In this document: piece after piece, positions 60,174 through 64,000 of the stretch
How the letters are laid out: every line of letters starts with the position of its first letter
How positions within the stretch are numbered: position 1 is the first letter of the stretch
NCBI GenBank assembly: GCA_035301265.1
Contig: DATGUP010000016.1
Location: forward strand, 1 to 64,000
Direction of reading: 5' to 3'
Origin: DATGUP01 sp035301265
Lineage (GTDB): Bacteria; Bacillota; Bacilli; Bacillales; Amphibacillaceae
Length of the DNA: 64,000 nucleotides
Notes under the pieces: generated by a model
The model's input: only the letters and a program-made list of their open reading frames with translations
What the model was told of the DNA's origin: nothing
Database searches by the model: none
Program-made: the position numbers and the translations under genes

Positions 60174-62558
60174 TTATACTTTTACCCGCTTCAGGCGCAG
60201 CGAATTGGTTACAACGCTAACTGAGCTAAAGGCCATCGCCGCTCCGGCAATCCACGGAGCGAGCAATCCAATAGCAGCGATCGGTATTCCAGCACTGTTG
60301 TAGGCAAACGCCCAGAATAGGTTTTGCCGAATATTTTTGATCGTTGCTTTACTCAACTGTATCGCCTTTGGTATGAGCAAGAGCTCACCGCCGAGTATTG
60401 TAATATCAGCCGCTTCAATAGCAACCTCTGTCCCTGTACCGATCGCAATGCCGATATCTGCAACAGCAAGTGCTGGTGCATCATTTACTCCGTCACCAAC
60501 CATAGCTACACTTTTGCTCTGCAGTTGAATTTCTTTGACCTTATCTGCCTTATCTTCAGGTAAAACTTGAGCAATAACACGATCGATCCCAACCTGTTTC
60601 GCAATCGCCTTGGCGGTCTGTTCGTTATCTCCAGTCAGCATGATGACATCGAGCCCTTGATTTTTCAATTTACCTATAGCTTCTGCCGCTGTTTCTTTAA
60701 TCGTATCTGCAACTGCGACGATCCCTCGGTATTTACCATCAACGGCAATCAGCATGGCTGTTTTACCATCTTTTTCTAAGGATGACAAATCTTGTTCAAC
60801 ATGTGCAACCTCGACGTCATTATCGCGCATGAGCTTTCGTGTCCCGACAAGAACATTTTTTCCGGAAACGATCGCCCGAATACCATGGCCGGGTATCGCA
60901 GTGAAATCACTGGCAGTAACGAGTGGAACATTGTTCTTCTCTGCATAGGCTACGATCGCCTCGGCCAGCGGATGTTCAGAACCTTTTTCCGCACTGGCTA
61001 AAAGTTGTAATGTGTGCGCATCGCCAGTAAAATCGGTGACTTCTGGTTTTCCTTTGGTGATCGTTCCAGTTTTATCAAAAACAACCGCATCCAACTTATA
61101 GGTGCGTTCGAGATGTTCGCCACCCTTAAACAAAATACCGTTTTCCGCCCCTTTTCCTGTGCCGACCATAATAGACGTTGGTGTCGCAAGGCCGAGCGCA
61201 CAAGGACAGGCGATGACAAGAACAGCAATCGCAGCAACAAGCGCGGGTTCAAACTGGCCGGGTTGAACGAGCGTCATCCAAATGATAAACGTCAACACGG
61301 CGATCCCGACGACAATCGGTACAAAATAACCAGATATGACATCGGCCAAGCGTTGGATTGGTGCTTTGGAGCTTTGCGCATCTTCCACGGCCTTGACAAT
61401 CGATGCGAGAGCTGTTTCTTTACCGACTTTCGTTGCTTCCATTTCGATCGTGCCGTTTTGATTCATCGTGGCACCTACAACATTGGAGTCGACATCTTTT
61501 TCAACCGGGATGGACTCACCGGTAAGCATGGATTCATCAACGGCCGTCCGTCCTTTAACAACAACACCATCCACCGGTATCTTCTCACCAGGTTTGACAA
61601 TGATACGATCACCGACGACGACATCTTCCACCGGCACCATAACTTCCTCACTGTCACGAAGAACGCGCGCTTTTTTTGCCTGTAAGTTCAACAGTTTGGA
61701 AATGGCAACGGTCGTTTTACTTTTAGCACGCGTTTCCAAATATTTCCCGAATAAAATCAGCGTAATTAAAATCGCACTCGTTTCAAAATAGAGATGTGGC
61801 TCATAGCTAGGATTTCCGATCGTTTTCAATGCTTCATACAAACTGTAAAAATAGGCAGCACTCGTTCCAAGTGCAACAAGGACGTCCATGTTCGCTCCGC
61901 CGTTACGTAAATTTTTATAGGCGCCATCATAAAACTGCCAACCAATGATGAATTGAACCGGTGTAGCCAAAGCAAATTGGAACCATGGATTGAGAAAAAT
62001 ATCGGGCAACGAGACGCCGAACAAATGATCGAGCATCGTTATCAACAAAGGAAACGCTAAAACTGCAGAAATAGCGAGCTTCCATTTCATCCTGTTTAAT
62101 TGTTTTTCTTTTGTTGTTTGTTCACCTTGTTCATCCAATTTACGCTTGGCATCATAGCCGAGTTTTTGAATACGGCCGATGATGTCAGTTGCTTCCATCA
62201 TCCCCGGGTTATACTCAACTGTCGCACTTTCTGTTGCTAAGTTCACAGTAGCTCGTTTTATGCCGGCTTGCTTATTCAACACTTTCTCAATTCTTGATGA
62301 GCATGCGGCACACGTCATACCTAAGACGTCAAATTCGGCTTTTTCAGTTTGCACGCCGTAGCCGAGCTTTTCGATTTTAGCGGTAATGTCGTCTGGAGAA
62401 GCTGTTTCCGGATCATAGATTATCTTGGCCTGTTCAGTCGTCAAGTTCACCTGTGCCTTGACACCATCCATTTTATTTAAAACTTTTTCCACTCGGCTTG
62501 AGCATGCCGCACACGTCATACCTGTCACACCGACTGTCAAATGCTTTTGCTCACTCAT
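60174..62558 (-). CDS. copA: Copper-exporting P-type ATPase CopA
   Basis: A 794-residue P1B-1 ATPase that pumps Cu+ out of the cell. Two N-terminal HMA domains each carry GMTCAACSS. The membrane metal site is CPC (VLVIACPCALGLATP). The catalytic sites are DKTGTITKG, SEHPLAEA and VGDGVNDAPAL. The C-terminal helix keeps the YNSAGIPIAA and MAFSSVSVVTNSLRL elements. AGGGGGTG sets the start, 14 bases after csoR. Confidence 0.96.
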   Translation of the reverse strand: MSEQKHLTVGVTGMTCAACSSRVEKVLNKMDGVKAQVNLTTEQAKIIYDPETASPDDITAKIEKLGYGVQTEKAEFDVLGMTCAACSSRIEKVLNKQAGIKRATVNLATESATVEYNPGMMEATDIIGRIQKLGYDAKRKLDEQGEQTTKEKQLNRMKWKLAISAVLAFPLLITMLDHLFGVSLPDIFLNPWFQFALATPVQFIIGWQFYDGAYKNLRNGGANMDVLVALGTSAAYFYSLYEALKTIGNPSYEPHLYFETSAILITLILFGKYLETRAKSKTTVAISKLLNLQAKKARVLRDSEEVMVPVEDVVVGDRIIVKPGEKIPVDGVVVKGRTAVDESMLTGESIPVEKDVDSNVVGATMNQNGTIEMEATKVGKETALASIVKAVEDAQSSKAPIQRLADVISGYFVPIVVGIAVLTFIIWMTLVQPGQFEPALVAAIAVLVIACPCALGLATPTSIMVGTGKGAENGILFKGGEHLERTYKLDAVVFDKTGTITKGKPEVTDFTGDAHTLQLLASAEKGSEHPLAEAIVAYAEKNNVPLVTASDFTAIPGHGIRAIVSGKNVLVGTRKLMRDNDVEVAHVEQDLSSLEKDGKTAMLIAVDGKYRGIVAVADTIKETAAEAIGKLKNQGLDVIMLTGDNEQTAKAIAKQVGIDRVIAQVLPEDKADKVKEIQLQSKSVAMVGDGVNDAPALAVADIGIAIGTGTEVAIEAADITILGGELLLIPKAIQLSKATIKNIRQNLFWAFAYNSAGIPIAAIGLLAPWIAGAAMAFSSVSVVTNSLRLKRVKV

Positions 62559-62572
62559 GCTTGCACCCCCTC

Positions 62573-62875
62573 TTACTTCGAAAAATGCTTCATGATATCC
62601 ATCAATTCATCGATGGCTTCTTCACCTTCACCGGACCTTACAGCATGGCTGACACAATATTTGGCATGCCGCTCGGCCAAGGAAAAGCCGACTTTTTTCA
62701 AGGCAGCGTTGATAGCGCTGATTTGCACTAATATATCCATGCAGTAACGATCTTCTGTGACCATTTTTTGTATGCCGCGGACTTGACCTTCTATGCGCTT
62801 CAAGCGGTTAATAACCGCTTCTTTTTCATCACGCGTTCGCGGTGTAATCGGATGATCGTGCAGAAAATCACCCAT
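62573..62875 (-). CDS. csoR: Copper-sensing repressor CsoR
   Basis: A 100-residue all-helical repressor. Copper ligands are Cys in TEDRYCMDILVQISAINAAL and the His/Cys pair in AERHAKYCVSHAV (Cys-His-Cys set). NRLKRIEGQVRGIQKMV is the DNA-contacting helix. Copper binding releases DNA and turns on csoR-copA-copZ. The ATG at 62875 is chosen (AAGGATG upstream); an in-frame GTG lies 9 bases earlier. A long N-terminus (MGDFLHDHPITPRTRDEKEA) is present as in Bacillus. Confidence 0.94.
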   Translation of the reverse strand: MGDFLHDHPITPRTRDEKEAVINRLKRIEGQVRGIQKMVTEDRYCMDILVQISAINAALKKVGFSLAERHAKYCVSHAVRSGEGEEAIDELMDIMKHFSK

Positions 62876-62902
62876 ATAGACCACATCCTTTTCATTTCTA
62901 AT

Positions 62903-62934
62903 TATACTATACCCCCCTAGAGTATTAGCGTCAA
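62903..62934 (-). promoter_or_regulatory. csoR-copA-copZ promoter with CsoR operator in the spacer
   Basis: Read on the minus strand: TTGACG (62934-62929), a 17-base spacer and TATAGT (62911-62906). The spacer and -10 contain ATACTCTAGGGGGGTATAGT, a GC-tract dyad typical of CsoR sites, so the repressor would block RNA polymerase directly. Confidence 0.85.
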
Positions 62935-62986
62935 TAAAGATGCACCCATCTCATAAGAAGAAATGCTTGCTTCGTTTACAAAAAAT

Positions 62987-63033
62987 AAGGATGGATCGAT
63001 AATGGCACATCCCATACCGATGACATCCTTTTC
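62987..63033 (-). terminator. Probable terminator of the mhqO-mhqD genes
   Basis: AAGGATG (about 62987) and CATCCTT (about 63027-63033) close an imperfect longer stem; ATTTTTTG follows on the minus strand. Confidence 0.55.
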
Positions 63034-63053
63034 ATTTTGTTCATTATCATGCG

Positions 63054-63656
63054 TTAAACAGTTGCATACCATTCACCTGCTGCTTCGACTTCCTCTATGG
63101 TAAGCTGATGCCCTTTCTTCTCCCAATGCAGTTTTACGCTGGCACCGGCTTCTTCCAATAAGGAGGCTAGCTCTTCTGATTCCTGCGGCGAACAAATCGG
63201 GTCGTTCGTACCTGCGGCAATGAATATGCGCTTGCCTGATAAATCCGGAAGTTGAATACCTCTTCTCGGTACCATTGGATGATGGAGAATCGCCCCTTTT
63301 AATGCGTCTCGGTAATGAAATAACAAGCTTGCGGCAATATTGGCGCCGTTGGAATAACCAATCGCGACTATGTTGTTTCGGTCAAAAGCATACGTTTCCG
63401 CCGCTTCATCTAGAAAAGCGTTCAACTCTTTCGTGCGATAGACTAAATCTTCCACATCAAACACCCCTTCCGCCAATCGCTTGAAAAAACGCAGCATGCC
63501 GTTTTCTGAAACGTTACCCCGGACACTTAGGACGCTGGCATCCGGATCGATTTTTTCTGCCAGCGGCAGCAGATCATGTTCTGTCCCTCCCGTTCCGTGC
63601 AACAAAAGCAACGTTCGTTTGGACACATCATTTCCTTTTCGAAACAGATGTTTCAT
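63054..63656 (-). CDS. Carboxylesterase/hydrolase, MhqD-like
   Basis: A 200-residue alpha/beta hydrolase of the phospholipase/carboxylesterase family. Oxyanion region LLLLHGTGGTEHDLLPLAEK, nucleophile GYSNGANIAASL, acid AAGTNDPICSP and His WEKKGHQLT complete the triad. The start at 63656 follows GAGGGGTTG. It is 34 bases downstream of an MhqO-like dioxygenase gene; the same pairing occurs in Bacillus subtilis mhq operons, which respond to quinones and catechol through MhqR. Confidence 0.85.
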   Translation of the reverse strand: MKHLFRKGNDVSKRTLLLLHGTGGTEHDLLPLAEKIDPDASVLSVRGNVSENGMLRFFKRLAEGVFDVEDLVYRTKELNAFLDEAAETYAFDRNNIVAIGYSNGANIAASLLFHYRDALKGAILHHPMVPRRGIQLPDLSGKRIFIAAGTNDPICSPQESEELASLLEEAGASVKLHWEKKGHQLTIEEVEAAGEWYATV

Positions 63657-63690
63657 CAGCAACCCCTCTTTTCTAGCTTTTTTCATCACT

Positions 63691-64000
63691 TCAATCCTCA
63701 TATTCTTTCGGAAATTCTTTCGTGCTTCTTACAGTATCGATCGGTCGGACCATTTTTTCAATTTCTTCGCGTTTTGGTTCCAAAAACGGCGGCAAGACCA
63801 ATTTTTCGCCAAGTGTTTCATACGGTTCATCTTCCATAAATCCCGGGCCGTCTGTTGCTATTTCAAATAATATTTGCGGTGCGACATTCGTATATAAAGA
63901 GCCAAAATAGTATCGCTCTACATAACCGGAATTCGGTAAGCGAAACGATGTCAAATGCTTTTGCCATTCGTCCAATTCAGCTCGATCCTCAACGCGAAAA
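63691..64000 (-). CDS. Ring-cleaving dioxygenase, MhqO-like (C-terminal part)
   Basis: The last 102 residues of a vicinal-oxygen-chelate dioxygenase; the gene continues beyond the right edge. SFRLPNSGYVERYYFGSLYT, then the metal-ligand region APQILFEIATDGPGFMEDEP, and LPPFLEPKREEIEKMVRPID match the MhqO/MhqA/MhqE group, which acts on hydroquinone-type compounds. It is the upstream gene of the mhqD-like esterase. Confidence 0.85.
   Translation of the reverse strand, partial: FRVEDRAELDEWQKHLTSFRLPNSGYVERYYFGSLYTNVAPQILFEIATDGPGFMEDEPYETLGEKLVLPPFLEPKREEIEKMVRPIDTVRSTKEFPKEYED

Noticed and set aside
1..64000. CRISPR array, prophage or insertion sequence
   Set aside because: No regularly spaced repeats with unique spacers, no phage structural genes and no transposase reading frames were seen.

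Overview
The window is chromosomal DNA of a low-to-mid-GC, endospore-forming Bacillota, most likely a halotolerant member of the Bacillaceae. Spore genes (a CotF-type coat protein and the small acid-soluble protein SspP), a bacilliredoxin-type YtxJ, LTA synthase, HemQ, YueI/YitT/YndM-type proteins, sortase B and strong AGGAGG ribosome sites point to Bacillaceae. Two separate BCCT osmolyte transporters suggest salt stress. Housekeeping and accessory genes are mixed, and I see no prophage, CRISPR array or intact insertion sequence.

Layout. 1-6.3 kb: frameshifted hydrolase, cotF, ltaS (its catalytic residues fall on T300, E255, D475 and H476), yueI, yitT, a zinc-ribbon gene and sspP. 6.6-17.2 kb: an ABC ATPase relic, a BCCT transporter, hemQ, acetoacetyl-CoA synthetase, maf, a UvrA2-type ATPase, and panF with its small partner. 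17.4-26.3 kb: YeiH-type exporter, a second BCCT transporter, a YisP-type prenyl enzyme, ytxJ, csaA, a 30-residue membrane peptide, an MFS pump, and an acyl-CoA thioesterase placed directly behind a complete cobalamin riboswitch. 26.4-37.9 kb: isochorismatase-type hydrolase, mpg, lemA-htpX, a CYP152 peroxygenase, an NCS2 permease, tRNA-Ser(CGA), an AbgT transporter, tRNA-Thr(CGT) and a broken ABC ATPase. 38-46.2 kb: CDGSH protein, pseudouridine synthase, a drug-type MFS pump, PAP2, YjbQ, UPF0182 and a quinone-oxidoreductase-like MDR.

46.4-49.7 kb is a mannose-family PTS (EIIA, EIID, EIIC, EIIB; GalNAc-like EIIB) whose GntR/HutC-type regulator has decayed next to a perfect palindromic operator. 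50-55.4 kb is an isd-like haem-uptake operon transcribed leftward: two NEAT proteins (one ending in the sortase-B signal NPKTG), an IsdE-like lipoprotein, a permease, an ATPase and sortase B. Upstream of it lie seven TGA-headed repeats at exactly 11-bp steps. On the coding strand they read as TTCAY-type repeats, like the sites of HssR/PhoP-class response regulators. 56.3-62.9 kb is a copper block: a CPH-type CopB, an AbrB-family membrane protein, and csoR-copA-copZ with a CsoR operator inside the csoR promoter. The right edge holds mhqD-like and mhqO-like genes for quinone/electrophile stress.

The most interesting items are: (1) the 11-bp repeat array driving the NEAT/sortase-B operon, whose two NEAT domains carry altered haem-pocket motifs; (2) a cobalamin riboswitch with terminator and antiterminator apparently controlling an acyl-CoA thioesterase; (3) an unusual density of recent gene decay (frameshifts at about 540 and 15215, in-frame amber codons at 28147 and 37611, ABC ATPase and GntR relics).
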